Origin: UMGS755 sp045652815
GTDB taxonomy: Bacteria > Bacillota > Clostridia > UBA1381 > UBA9506
DNA: 64,000 nucleotides
Assembly (NCBI GenBank): GCA_045652815.1
Contig: JAZOLH010000011.1
Location: 1 to 64,000 of the forward strand
Direction: 5' to 3'
In this document: positions 52,423-61,239 of the stretch, one piece after another
Layout: each line of letters starts with the position of its first letter
Position numbering within the stretch: the stretch's first letter is position 1
Translations under genes and position numbers: made by a program
The notes under the pieces: generated by a model
Seen by the model: only the letters and a program-made list of their open reading frames with translations
Databases searched by the model: none
What the model was told of the DNA's origin: nothing

Positions 52423-53808
52423 ATGAAAAAAAAGCTTTGGGGCGGTCGTTTTTCCAAGGCAACCGATGCCCGTGTTGACGATTTTAACTCATCCATCCGC
52501 TTTGATGCACGGATGTATGCTGAAGATATTGACGGATCCATTGCCCATGCGGGTATGCTGGGTCGTCAGGGCATTATTCCCTCCGATGATGCGGCACTGA
52601 TTCAGAAAACATTGAAAGAAATCAAAGAAGATGTTGCCGCAGGCAAGGTGGAATTTTTGGTAGATGCCGAGGATATTCACATGAACGTGGAAACCCTGCT
52701 GATTGAACGCATCGGCGATGTGGGTAAACGTTTGCACACAGGCCGCAGTCGTAACGATCAGGTGGCAGTGGATTTGCGCCTGCACCTTAGAAACGCTTGC
52801 GACAATGTGCGTGCTGAAGCCAAAGTTTTGATGGAAACGCTCCTTGATTTGGCAGAAGAACATACCGAGACCATTATGCCCGGTTACACCCATCTGCAAA
52901 AGGCACAGCCCGTCACCTTGGCTCATCATTTACTTGCTTATTTTGAAATGTTAAAGCGTGACTATGCGCGCCTTTCTGAGTGCCGCGCTCGTATCAATGT
53001 TATGCCCCTTGGCTCCGGTGCTTTGGCGGGTACAACCTATCCTTTAGACCGCGAAAGTGTTGCAAAAGAACTGGGCTTTGATGCGGTGACAAACAACTCC
53101 TTAGATGGCGTGAGTGACCGTGATTTTGCTATCGAACTGTGTAGCGATTTATCGCTCCTTATGATGCATCTGTCCCGCTTCTGTGAGGAACTGATTCTCT
53201 GGTCCTCCCACGAGTTTTCTTTTGTGGAAATGGATGATGCTTATTCAACCGGTTCTTCCATTATGCCCCAGAAAAAGAATCCCGATGTGGCAGAACTGAT
53301 TCGTGGTAAAACAGGTCGTGTCTATGGCAGTCTGACAACCCTGCTGACAATGATGAAAGGCCTGCCCCTTGCCTATAACAAGGATATGCAGGAAGATAAA
53401 GAAGCAATTTTTGATGCGGTGGATACTGTTATGCTGTGTCTGCCCGTGTTTACCGATATGATTAAAACCATGCGCGTGCGCCGTGATGTTATGCTGCGTG
53501 GTGCAAAAGGCGGCTTTGCCAATGCGACCGATGTAGCAGATTATCTGGTGAAGAAGGGCGTTCCCTTCCGCGATTCTCACAGTATCGTGGGTCAGATGGT
53601 GGCGTATGCCATCGGCGCAGGTAAGAATTTAGATGACTTTACCTTAGATGAATTTAAGGCCCTCTCACCTCTGATTGAAGATGACATTTACGATGCCATC
53701 AGTATGGAAACCTGCGTGGGCGACAGAAAGGTCAAAGGCGGCCCTGCACCTGAGCGTGTTAAAGCTGAAATCCAAGATGGCAGAAAACATCTTGCCAGCT
53801 TAAACTAA
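52423..53808 (+). CDS. argH: Argininosuccinate lyase
   Basis: ArgH splits argininosuccinate into arginine and fumarate. The 461-residue protein starts KKLWGGRFSKATD, has TGRSRNDQVAVDLRLH near residue 106 and the fumarase-superfamily signature GSSIMPQKKNPDVAELIRG near residue 277. RBS AAAGGAG is 12 bases before the ATG, with a 4-codon frame between. Confidence 0.97.
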   Translation: MKKKLWGGRFSKATDARVDDFNSSIRFDARMYAEDIDGSIAHAGMLGRQGIIPSDDAALIQKTLKEIKEDVAAGKVEFLVDAEDIHMNVETLLIERIGDVGKRLHTGRSRNDQVAVDLRLHLRNACDNVRAEAKVLMETLLDLAEEHTETIMPGYTHLQKAQPVTLAHHLLAYFEMLKRDYARLSECRARINVMPLGSGALAGTTYPLDRESVAKELGFDAVTNNSLDGVSDRDFAIELCSDLSLLMMHLSRFCEELILWSSHEFSFVEMDDAYSTGSSIMPQKKNPDVAELIRGKTGRVYGSLTTLLTMMKGLPLAYNKDMQEDKEAIFDAVDTVMLCLPVFTDMIKTMRVRRDVMLRGAKGGFANATDVADYLVKKGVPFRDSHSIVGQMVAYAIGAGKNLDDFTLDEFKALSPLIEDDIYDAISMETCVGDRKVKGGPAPERVKAEIQDGRKHLASLN

Positions 53809-53820
53809 GTATGGTACAAT
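53792..53820 (+). promoter_or_regulatory. Promoter of the first SGNH hydrolase gene, inside argH end
   Basis: TTGCCA, 17-base spacer and TACAAT; the -10 region reads TATGGTACAAT, as at 61180 and 62103. Confidence 0.65.
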
Positions 53821-53836
53821 AAGTCGGAGGAAAACA

Positions 53837-54490
53837 ATGGAATTAAAAGGCAAAGTGATTAACTTTTTAGGTGACAGTATCACCCAAGGTCACGGCGTTT
53901 TGGAAGAGAAGAATATCTATCACCAGCGCATCGCCAAAACATATAAATTAAAACGTGCCAATAACTATGGTATCAGCGGTACCCGTTTTGCTAAACAGCA
54001 GGTACCAACAGTGGATAACCCCCGTTACGACCAGTGGTTTGCTTCCCGTGTGGATGCCATGGAACAGGATGCGGATGCAGTTGTTGTCTTCGGTGGCACA
54101 AACGATTGGGGACACGGTGATGCTCCCATCGGCACCTTCTCTGACAGAACAGAGGATACCTTTTATGGTGCCTGCCACGTTTTGTTTACCAAACTGATTC
54201 AGCGTTATCACGGTAAGCCCATTGTTATTGTAACACCTCTGCACAGAGTGGGTGAGCGTGACCTTCACAAAAGAGAAGACAGAGAGATGATGCTCTCTGA
54301 CTATGTTGACATTATCAAAGAGGTGGCAAGATATTATTCTTTGCCGGTTTGCGATATGTTTGCGATCTCCGGTCTGCAACCTGAGATTCCCGAAATTTGT
54401 GAAAACTATATTCCCGATGGTCTGCATCCTGATGATAATGGTCAGAAAATTCTGGCAGACAGAATCGGTGCCTTTTTAAAGGCATTATAA
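53837..54490 (+). CDS. SGNH/GDSL hydrolase family protein
   Basis: The 217-residue cytoplasmic esterase-like protein has the catalytic block FLGDSITQG at residues ~10-18 (Ser), NYGISG (Gly), VFGGTNDWG near 85 (Asn) and the C-terminal DGLHPDD (Asp/His). No signal peptide. Substrate unknown; members deacylate sugars or lipids. The regulator-synthetase pair follows on the same strand. Confidence 0.88.
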   Translation: MELKGKVINFLGDSITQGHGVLEEKNIYHQRIAKTYKLKRANNYGISGTRFAKQQVPTVDNPRYDQWFASRVDAMEQDADAVVVFGGTNDWGHGDAPIGTFSDRTEDTFYGACHVLFTKLIQRYHGKPIVIVTPLHRVGERDLHKREDREMMLSDYVDIIKEVARYYSLPVCDMFAISGLQPEIPEICENYIPDGLHPDDNGQKILADRIGAFLKAL

Positions 54491-54511
54491 GAGAAAAGGA
54501 TGGTGACAACC

Positions 54512-55060
54512 ATGAATGAATTGCTTGAACTGGCTCAGCGTATCAGTGGTCTTCGTGAGGCCTGTGGCTACACACAGGAAGAACTGGCAGAAGAACTGGG
54601 CATTGATGCGTCAGTTTACAAAGAGTATGAAGAAACAGGTAAAAATGTGCCCATCAGCGTGCTCTACGAAATTGCCAATAAATTCGGCGTGGATTTTACA
54701 GAAATTATGACAGGTACACGTGCGAAACTGGATACCTATCACGTGGTTAAAAACGGTCAGGGCAGAACCGTTGTCCGTTACCCCGGCTATTCCTTTAAGG
54801 ATTTGGCCTTTCGTTATGTGGGCAAGGTGATGCAGCCCCTCTTGGTTACCTTAGATCCCTCCGATGCCCCTGCGGCACTGGTTACCCACTCAGGTCAGGA
54901 ATTTAACTATGTTGTTTCCGGCACCATGTCTTTGGTGTTTGACGATAAGGAACTGATTTTAGAGCAGGGTGACTCGGTTTATTTTAACCCCAATTACCCT
55001 CACGGTCAGCGCTGCGTGGGTGATAAACCTGCGGTTTTCTTAACCATGATTGCCGAATAG
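54512..55060 (+). CDS. XRE-family regulator with cupin domain
   Basis: The 182-residue protein has an N-terminal helix-turn-helix, residues ~5-65 (LREACGYTQEELAEELGIDASVYKEYEETG), and a C-terminal cupin, ~105-180 (SGQEFNYVVSGTMSLVFDDKELILEQGDSVYFN, PHGQRCVGDKPAVFLTMI). The cupin probably senses a small acid. It sits six bases before an acyl-CoA synthetase gene, a recurring pair in gut Firmicutes that suggests local control. ATG 54512 fits AAGGATGGTG; ATG 54500 lies in the RBS. Confidence 0.9.
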   Translation: MNELLELAQRISGLREACGYTQEELAEELGIDASVYKEYEETGKNVPISVLYEIANKFGVDFTEIMTGTRAKLDTYHVVKNGQGRTVVRYPGYSFKDLAFRYVGKVMQPLLVTLDPSDAPAALVTHSGQEFNYVVSGTMSLVFDDKELILEQGDSVYFNPNYPHGQRCVGDKPAVFLTMIAE

Positions 55061-55066
55061 TAAAGG

Positions 55067-56731
55067 ATGAGTGTTTTGTTATTACATCGATTTTTACCGA
55101 GAGTTGAGTTTAACTCTTATGAAGATTTTAAAGAGAATTATAAAGTAACCGTGCCCGAAGACTTTAACTTCGGCTTTGATGTTGTAGATGCCTGGGCAGA
55201 AGCAGAGCCGGAAAAGATGGCTCTGGTTTGGTGCGATGACCACGGTCACGAAGAAAAACTCCGTTTTTCTGACATCAGTCGTCTTTCCAACAAAGTAGCC
55301 AACTACTTTAAAAGCATCGGCATCAAAAAAGGCGATGTTGTTCTTTTGGTTCTCCGTCGTCGCTGGGAATATTGGGTTTGCGCTACTGCACTCCATAAAC
55401 TGGGTGCTATCTTGATCCCCGGCTCTTTGCAGCTGACAAAAAAGGATATTGCATACCGTGCCAATGCGGCAGAAATCTCTGCCATTGTGTGTGTGGATGA
55501 TGCCTTTGTTATCGAGCAGGTGGAACTGGCACAGCCCGAAGCCCCCTCGCTGAAACATAAGATTTTAGTGGGTGAGTCTCGTGATGGCTGGACTAACTTC
55601 CACGAAGCCATCAAAGATCAGAGTGAATCTTTCCCCCGCCCCCAAGGCGAAGAAGCCACCCGCTGGGATGATACAATGCTGGTTTACTTTACCTCCGGCA
55701 CAACGGGTATGCCCAAAATGGTGCGCCACAATTTTTCCTATCCTTTAGGTCACATTGTAACAGCAAAATATTGGCATCGCGTGCAGGAAAACAAACTGCA
55801 TATGAGCGTGTCTGACTCCGGTTGGGCGAAATTCGGCTGGGGCAAAATTTATGGTCAGTGGCTTTGCGGCGCGACTATTTTTACCTACGATATGGACAAG
55901 TTTGTGCCCCTTAACTTGCTGAAAAAAATCACGGAATATGGCGTTACCACCTTCTGTGCACCGCCTACTATGTTCCGTTTTATGCTGCAGGAAGATGTCA
56001 CCAAGTTTGACCTGTCCTGCATTAAACATTGCTGTATCGCAGGCGAGCCCTTAAACCCCGAAGTGTTCAAAAAATGGTATGAACTCACCGGCATTAAACT
56101 CTGCGAAGGTTTCGGTCAGAGTGAAAGTACCGTTATGCTTGCAAATTTCGAGTGGTTTGACCCCATCCCCGGTTCTATGGGTAAACCCTCACCTCTGTAT
56201 AATATTCAGCTTCGTGATGCCGATGGCAACATCTGTGAAGATGGTGAAGAAGGCAGCATCGTTGTTATGGGCGTGGATAAAAATCCGCCGGTTGGTCTGT
56301 TTACAGGTTACTACCGTGACCCTGAACTGACAGACAAATATTTAGGCACAGGCGATTACGATTTAGGTGATATGGCTTGGCGTGACTCTAAGGGTTACTA
56401 CTGGTTCGTTGGTCGTAATGATGACGTTATCAAATGTTCCGGTTACCGCATCGGTCCCTTTGAAGTAGAAAGCGCAATGCTTGAGCATCCTGCAGTTGTA
56501 GAATGTGCCATCACAGGTGCACCTGATCCGGTGCGTGGTACGGTTGTTAAGGCAACAGTTGTGCTGGCAAAAGGTTACACCCCCTCTGATGATTTGGTGA
56601 AAGAACTGCAGAATCACGTTAAAAAGGTCACCGCACCTTATAAATATCCCAGAATTGTGGAATTTGTGGATGAACTGCCCAAAACTTTAGGCGGTAAAAT
56701 CAAACGTGCGGAAATTCGTAAGAACAGCTAA
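55067..56731 (+). CDS. AMP-dependent acyl-CoA synthetase
   Basis: The 554-residue ANL enzyme activates a carboxylic acid with ATP and joins it to CoA. Motifs: YFTSGTTGMPKMVRHN near residue 207 (P-loop), GFGQSE near 348, DVIKCSGYRIGPFEVE near 456 (hinge) and the C-terminal catalytic Lys in TLGGKIKRAEIR. It resembles medium-chain/acetate-type synthetases (ACSM group); exact substrate unknown. ATG 55067 overlaps AAAGGATG, so TTG 55076 is a possible alternative. Confidence 0.9.
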   Translation: MSVLLLHRFLPRVEFNSYEDFKENYKVTVPEDFNFGFDVVDAWAEAEPEKMALVWCDDHGHEEKLRFSDISRLSNKVANYFKSIGIKKGDVVLLVLRRRWEYWVCATALHKLGAILIPGSLQLTKKDIAYRANAAEISAIVCVDDAFVIEQVELAQPEAPSLKHKILVGESRDGWTNFHEAIKDQSESFPRPQGEEATRWDDTMLVYFTSGTTGMPKMVRHNFSYPLGHIVTAKYWHRVQENKLHMSVSDSGWAKFGWGKIYGQWLCGATIFTYDMDKFVPLNLLKKITEYGVTTFCAPPTMFRFMLQEDVTKFDLSCIKHCCIAGEPLNPEVFKKWYELTGIKLCEGFGQSESTVMLANFEWFDPIPGSMGKPSPLYNIQLRDADGNICEDGEEGSIVVMGVDKNPPVGLFTGYYRDPELTDKYLGTGDYDLGDMAWRDSKGYYWFVGRNDDVIKCSGYRIGPFEVESAMLEHPAVVECAITGAPDPVRGTVVKATVVLAKGYTPSDDLVKELQNHVKKVTAPYKYPRIVEFVDELPKTLGGKIKRAEIRKNS

Positions 56732-56743
56732 AGGAACTTCGCT

Positions 56744-57448
56744 ATGAGCATTGAAACTGTTTTAACCCCGCGTCTTTTGGCTATTGCAGATTTTGTTCTG
56801 CCCGGTGAAACCATTGCCGATGTGGGAACAGATCACGGATACATTCCTGTGTATCTGTGTGAGAAAAATATTATAGAAAAAGCTCTGGCTATGGATCTGC
56901 GTCCGGGACCGCTGTCTCGGGCGCAGAAAAATATAGAGCGTTTTCATCTAGAAGAAAAAATCAAAACCCGCTTATCTGACGGTCTTTTGGAACTTACGGA
57001 AGAAGACGGGGTAGATGCGGCAGTGATTGCCGGCATGGGCGGTCTTTTGATTGCGCAGATTTTAGAGCAGGCACCTTTTGGCTTGTCTCACTACATTCTC
57101 CAGCCTATGACAGCGGTGATGGAACTGCGCATTTGGCTCAGTGAAAACGGCTATGAAATCGTGGATGAAAAACTGGCACAGGAAGAGAATAAAATCTATT
57201 CAATCCTGTCTGTCCGCCCGGGCAAAATGACGTTTTCTGATCCGATTTATGCCTTGGTAGGCGAAGCACTACTGAAAAATCGTGACCCCTTGGCACCCAA
57301 ACTCATCGAGGGATTACTGGCAAAATATACACAAACCCTTTCCGGTCTAGAAAATGCCGCGAAAGTAGATGTAGCAGAAAAAATGCAGGAAACCAAGACC
57401 ATTGTTTTGGGTCTTATGAAACTTTCGGAGGTGTGCAAAACGTGGTAA
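56744..57448 (+). CDS. trmK: tRNA (adenine(22)-N1)-methyltransferase
   Basis: TrmK methylates A22 in bacterial tRNAs. The 234-residue protein has the SAM-binding block IADVGTDHGYIPVYLCEKNI near residue 23, DLRPGPLSRAQKNIERF, and AAVIAGMGGLLIAQIL with the later HYILQPMT. Its 3' end overlaps the Nif3-like gene, the usual TrmK neighbour. Confidence 0.94.
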   Translation: MSIETVLTPRLLAIADFVLPGETIADVGTDHGYIPVYLCEKNIIEKALAMDLRPGPLSRAQKNIERFHLEEKIKTRLSDGLLELTEEDGVDAAVIAGMGGLLIAQILEQAPFGLSHYILQPMTAVMELRIWLSENGYEIVDEKLAQEENKIYSILSVRPGKMTFSDPIYALVGEALLKNRDPLAPKLIEGLLAKYTQTLSGLENAAKVDVAEKMQETKTIVLGLMKLSEVCKTW

Positions 57449-58215
57449 CAATCAAAGAACTTTCTGAATTTTTTGAAACCATCGCGCCGAAACATCTGGC
57501 AGAAGATTATGATAACGTCGGTTATCTGATCGAGGGAGCGAGTGATACAGTTTCCAAAGTTATGGTTTGCCTGGATTGCTCCGAAGATGTGATTTTGCAG
57601 GCAAAAGAGCAGGGGGCAGATTTGATTTTGTCTCACCATCCGCTGATTTTCAGTCCGGTTAAATCCTTAACCGAGCAAACAGGCAATGAGCGTACCATCC
57701 GCCGCTTAATCAAAGAGGGCATTGGTCTTTTCTCTATGCATACCAATTATGATAGCGCAGAGGGCGGTCTTTGCGACGTGTTTTTAGATTATTTTGGCAC
57801 GTTTACAGAGCGTACATCCTTTACGGGTGAAGCAAGCGGTATCGGTCGCATCGGCACGCTTAAAGCACCCTGCAAACTTTCGGATGTACTGGAGCGTGCA
57901 GAACAGCAATTTGGCACACTTTCTTATGTAGGCGATAGGGATACAACCATTAAAATCGTGGCGGTTTGCAACGGTGGCGGTGGTGACTTGGTCTATGATG
58001 CCAAAGCGCTGGACGCTGATGTTTATATCTCCGGCGACTTTAAGCATCATCACGCTCGCTTTGCGGTAGAAAATGATATTGCTTTGGTGAATGTGAGCCA
58101 TTATGATGCAGAAATCGGCTTTTGTCGCCTGATGGAAGCTGAACTGAAAATGGCTTTTGGCAGTGCTTTAGAAGTGGTTTGCGCTATGGAGGCAAATCCC
58201 TGGCATATGTACTGA
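57442..58215 (+). CDS. Nif3-like dinuclear metal centre hexameric protein
   Basis: The 257-residue protein matches the Nif3/YqfO family: LAEDYDNVGYLIEG near the N-terminus, DLILSHHPLIF near residue 58 (metal-binding His), GLFSMHTNYDSAEGGL near 95, and the C-terminal SHYDAEIGFCRLMEAEL. Function uncertain. GTG 57442 is preferred, eight bases after GGAGGTG. It overlaps trmK by seven bases. Confidence 0.94.
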   Translation: MVTIKELSEFFETIAPKHLAEDYDNVGYLIEGASDTVSKVMVCLDCSEDVILQAKEQGADLILSHHPLIFSPVKSLTEQTGNERTIRRLIKEGIGLFSMHTNYDSAEGGLCDVFLDYFGTFTERTSFTGEASGIGRIGTLKAPCKLSDVLERAEQQFGTLSYVGDRDTTIKIVAVCNGGGGDLVYDAKALDADVYISGDFKHHHARFAVENDIALVNVSHYDAEIGFCRLMEAELKMAFGSALEVVCAMEANPWHMY

Positions 58216-58235
58216 TTAGCATTGAAATAAAAAGG

Positions 58236-58282
58236 AAAGAGGCTATGACAAAGTGGTTTCCATTTTGTCATAGTCTCTTTTT
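58236..58282. terminator. Bidirectional terminator between Nif3-like gene and SASP gene
   Basis: AAAGAG-CTATGACAAA pairs with TTTGTCATAG-CTCTTT, with a U tract on the plus strand and an A-rich left flank. Confidence 0.82.
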
Positions 58283-58358
58283 GGTTTTGCACTAATTGAA
58301 GAAAAGCGAGAAAATGGTGCAGGATGCTTTATGCGCCCTGTGCCTTTTATCACATTCC

Positions 58359-58550
58359 TTATTTAATGCTGTTTTCGTAAGCTTCTACCATCTTTTTAAC
58401 CATACGGCCGCCGATGGAGCCTGCTTCTTTAGCGGTGATGTCGCCGTTGTAACCTTCTTTCAGGTTAACGCCAACTTCGTTTGCTACTTCCATCTTGAAT
58501 CTGTCTAAAGCCTGTTTTGCTTCGGGCACAACTTTTTTGTTGTTATTCAT
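58359..58550 (-). CDS. Small acid-soluble spore protein, alpha/beta type
   Basis: The 63-residue protein contains the two SASP signatures: KMEVANEVGV (GPR protease cleavage region) and ITAKEAGSIGGRMVKKMVEAYE (DNA-binding block). These proteins coat and protect spore DNA and are expressed in the forespore. RBS AAGGAG. A second hard marker of sporulation besides spoIIR. Confidence 0.95.
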   Translation of the reverse strand: MNNNKKVVPEAKQALDRFKMEVANEVGVNLKEGYNGDITAKEAGSIGGRMVKKMVEAYENSIK

Positions 58551-58719
58551 GGTTCATACTCTCCTTTTTACTTTTTTTTGAGGAACAAGCCTCGGTGGTA
58601 TTTTGTGCGAAAAAGATAGGAATATGCGCTTTGTTGTCATTTAAAAATCTGCCGAAAATGGTAAAAATGTGAAGTGAATTTTTGCGGTGAAAAAAGAGCA
58701 AAAAAATTGCAAAAAATGC

Positions 58720-58748
58720 TTGACAAACAGGCCAAAATAGGGTACAAT
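58720..58748 (+). promoter_or_regulatory. Sigma-A promoter of ylxM-ffh
   Basis: Perfect TTGACA, 17-base spacer and TACAAT, about 50 bases before ylxM. A GTGTAGGTGAACACC hairpin lies in the leader. Confidence 0.88.
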
Positions 58749-58800
58749 AGAACAGGTGTGTAGGTGAACACCTTTACAGCGATGAAAGGAGGAGACAATT

Positions 58801-59169
58801 TTGAGCAAAGATTTGAGCATTGCAATGCTGTATGATTTCTATGGCGAACTGTTAACGCCGAAACAGGCCCAGGCAATTGATCTTTACTATAATGAAGACT
58901 TATCTTTGGCTGAAATTGCCGAGCCTCTTGAGATTTCCCGTCAGGGCGTGCGTGATGCCATCAAGCGCGGTGAAAAACTGCTGCTGGATATGGAAGAACG
59001 TTTGGGTCTTGTCAATCGCTTTATGGATTTAGAAGAAAAGATGGAAGAACTCATCGGCGATGTGGATAAAATGCGTCGTTATGCTGAAACCTATGTGCAT
59101 TCTAAAAAAATGTCCGATGCACTTACTGAGTTTTCCGATAAATTAAAAGAATTCACCAAAGAACTGTAA
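58801..59169 (+). CDS. ylxM: YlxM-family DNA-binding protein
   Basis: A 122-residue helix-turn-helix protein (YDFYGELLTPKQAQAIDLYYNEDLSLAEIAEPLEISRQGVRDAI) resembling sigma-factor region 4, followed by a coiled coil. YlxM nearly always precedes ffh, with which it works in the SRP system. The start is TTG, eight bases after AAAGGAGG. Confidence 0.93.
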   Translation: MSKDLSIAMLYDFYGELLTPKQAQAIDLYYNEDLSLAEIAEPLEISRQGVRDAIKRGEKLLLDMEERLGLVNRFMDLEEKMEELIGDVDKMRRYAETYVHSKKMSDALTEFSDKLKEFTKEL

Positions 59170-59201
59170 GTTCTATTTTGATAAAAAGGAGGCCATGACA
59201 G

Positions 59202-60542
59202 ATGGCGTTTGAAGGTCTTTCTGAAAAACTGAGCATGGCCTTTAAAAAGTTAAAAAGCAAAGGCGTTGTTACCGAAAAGGACTTAAAAGAGTCCATGCGC
59301 GAAATTAAACTGGCGTTGCTTGAAGCTGATGTTAACTTTAAAGTTGTTAAAGATTTCATCGCAAAAGTATCTGAACGTGCCATGGGCAGCGCTGTTTTGG
59401 AAAGTTTAACCCCCGGTCAGCAAATCATCAAGATTGTCAATGATGAACTAGCTAGCCTGATGGGCGGCGAAAATGCCCGTATTGAATTTGGCAAACGTAC
59501 CCCTGCTGTTGTGCTGATGGCAGGTCTTCAGGGTGCCGGTAAAACCACATTCTGTGCTAAACTGGCCGGCTTAATGCGCAAAAAGCATAATAAGCGTCCA
59601 CTTATGGTCGCTTGTGATATTTACCGTCCTGCGGCGATCAAACAGCTTCAGGTGGTAGGCAAACAGATTGATGTTCCTGTGTTTGCTATGGAAGACTGCA
59701 AAGATGCGGTGAAAATCGCAAAAGAAGCCATCGAGCATGCTAAGGCTCACGGTAACGACTTTGTGATTATCGATACCGCCGGTCGCCTGCATATTGATGA
59801 TGAATTGATGCAGGAATTAGAAGATGTGAAAGCAGCAGTTAACCCCGAAGAAATCCTTTTGGTTATTGATGCAATGACCGGTCAGGATGCGGTGAACATT
59901 GCCGAAAGTTTCAACAGTCGCTTAGAAGTCACAGGCGTGATTATCACAAAGCTGGATGGCGACACCCGTGGTGGTGCGGCTCTTTCCGTTAAAGCGGTAA
60001 CGGGCAAACCCATTAAGTTTGTGGGTGTTGGCGAAAAACTGTCTGACATCGAAGAATTCCATCCCGATAGAATGGCATCCCGTATTTTAGGCAGCGGCGA
60101 CGTGCTTTCTTTAATTGAAAAAGCAGAGCAGGCCATTGACGAAAAAGCGGCAGCCAAACTGGAAGAAAAACTTCGTAAAAACCAGTTTGATTTAGAAGAC
60201 TTTTTAGACCAGTTGCAGCAGATGAAAAAAATGGGTCCTCTGTCTTCACTGGTTAAAATGATTCCCGGTGTGGATGCAAAAGCCCTTGAAAATACGGATA
60301 TTGACGATAAGAAAATGGTGCACACCGAAGCCATTATCCAGTCGATGACCAAGAAGGAAAGACAGAATCCTTCCATCATCAATGCCAGCCGCAGAAAAAG
60401 AATCGCGGCAGGTTGCGGTCTGGAAGTTTCCGATGTAAACTTGCTTCTTCGTCAGTTTGAACAGATGCAGAAGATGATGAAACAGTTCTCAGGCGGCGGT
60501 TTTGGTCTGGGACGTATGATGAAAAAGAAAAAACATCGTTAA
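59202..60542 (+). CDS. ffh: Signal recognition particle protein Ffh
   Basis: Ffh targets nascent membrane proteins. The 446-residue protein has the N domain, G1 GLQGAGKTTFCAKLA near residue 107, DTAGRLHID near 190, TKLDGDTRGGAALS near 248 and the methionine-rich M domain (FEQMQKMMKQFSGGGFG). It needs the SRP RNA, not seen in this window. RBS AAGGAGG. Confidence 0.98.
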   Translation: MAFEGLSEKLSMAFKKLKSKGVVTEKDLKESMREIKLALLEADVNFKVVKDFIAKVSERAMGSAVLESLTPGQQIIKIVNDELASLMGGENARIEFGKRTPAVVLMAGLQGAGKTTFCAKLAGLMRKKHNKRPLMVACDIYRPAAIKQLQVVGKQIDVPVFAMEDCKDAVKIAKEAIEHAKAHGNDFVIIDTAGRLHIDDELMQELEDVKAAVNPEEILLVIDAMTGQDAVNIAESFNSRLEVTGVIITKLDGDTRGGAALSVKAVTGKPIKFVGVGEKLSDIEEFHPDRMASRILGSGDVLSLIEKAEQAIDEKAAAKLEEKLRKNQFDLEDFLDQLQQMKKMGPLSSLVKMIPGVDAKALENTDIDDKKMVHTEAIIQSMTKKERQNPSIINASRRKRIAAGCGLEVSDVNLLLRQFEQMQKMMKQFSGGGFGLGRMMKKKKHR

Positions 60543-60603
60543 ACTTGGTAAATCACCCAACGTGGTTTATAGATAAAAGAATACTAATGGAGCTGAAAAT
60601 ACA

Positions 60604-60849
60604 ATGGCAGTTAAAATGAGATTAAGAAGAATGGGTGCTAAAAAAGCTCCTTTCTACAGAGTTGTAGTAGCAGATTCCAGATACCCCAGAGATGGTCGTT
60701 TCATCGAAGATATCGGTACTTACAATCCGCTGACCAGCCCTTCTGTAATCAAGATTGATGCTGAAAAAGCTCAGAAATGGTTATCTAACGGCGCTCAGCC
60801 CACCGATACTGTTAAAGGTCTGCTGAAAAAGAGCGGTATCCTGCAGTAA
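60604..60849 (+). CDS. rpsP: 30S ribosomal protein S16
   Basis: The 81-residue protein has the full S16 pattern: VKMRLRRMGAKKAPFYRVVVADSRYPRDGRFIEDIGTYNP. It is part of the conserved ylxM-ffh-rpsP-khpA cluster. RBS is weak (GGAGCTGAAAATACA). Confidence 0.98.
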   Translation: MAVKMRLRRMGAKKAPFYRVVVADSRYPRDGRFIEDIGTYNPLTSPSVIKIDAEKAQKWLSNGAQPTDTVKGLLKKSGILQ

Positions 60850-60883
60850 GTAATTTTTTTCTATGGTTTAGGAGGATGACAAC

Positions 60884-61111
60884 GTGAAAGAGTTGCTCAC
60901 CGTTCTTGCCAAATCCTTAGTTGACTATCCCGACAGCGTTGACGTGCGCGAAACCGAAAAGGAAAAAACCGTCGTGCTGGAACTGCGCGTTGCTGAAGGC
61001 GATATGGGCAAAGTAATTGGCAAAAAAGGCAGAATCGCACAGTCTATCAGAACTGTTATGCAGGCTGCCGCAAACCGCGAAAACAAACGTGTTGTCGTGG
61101 AAATTATCTAA
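60884..61111 (+). CDS. khpA: KH-domain RNA-binding protein KhpA
   Basis: A 75-residue single KH domain with the GxxG loop in GKVIGKKGRIAQSIRTVM. KhpA (YlqC) binds RNA, usually with KhpB, and affects cell division and small-RNA action in Gram-positives. It starts at GTG after AGGAGG and closes the cluster. Confidence 0.94.
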   Translation: MKELLTVLAKSLVDYPDSVDVRETEKEKTVVLELRVAEGDMGKVIGKKGRIAQSIRTVMQAAANRENKRVVVEII

Positions 61112-61119
61112 TAGAAGAC

Positions 61120-61156
61120 AAAACCCGTCGATATTAAATCGATGGGTTTTCTTTTT
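61120..61156 (+). terminator. Terminator of the ylxM-ffh-rpsP-khpA operon
   Basis: AAAACCC-TCGAT-ATTAA-ATCGA-GGGTTTT followed by CTTTTTA, eight bases past the khpA stop. Confidence 0.85.
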
Positions 61157-61179
61157 ATAAAAAAGTTCGTGAAAACCTA

Positions 61180-61208
61180 TTGCAACCCCACTTAAAATGT
61201 GGTACAAT
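61180..61208 (+). promoter_or_regulatory. Promoter of the second SGNH hydrolase gene
   Basis: TTGCAA, 17-base spacer and TACAAT in the context AAAATGTGGTACAAT, nearly the same as at the rsmB promoter. Confidence 0.8.
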
Positions 61209-61239
61209 GAGGGAGAATTCGACAAATTGGAGTGATTTT

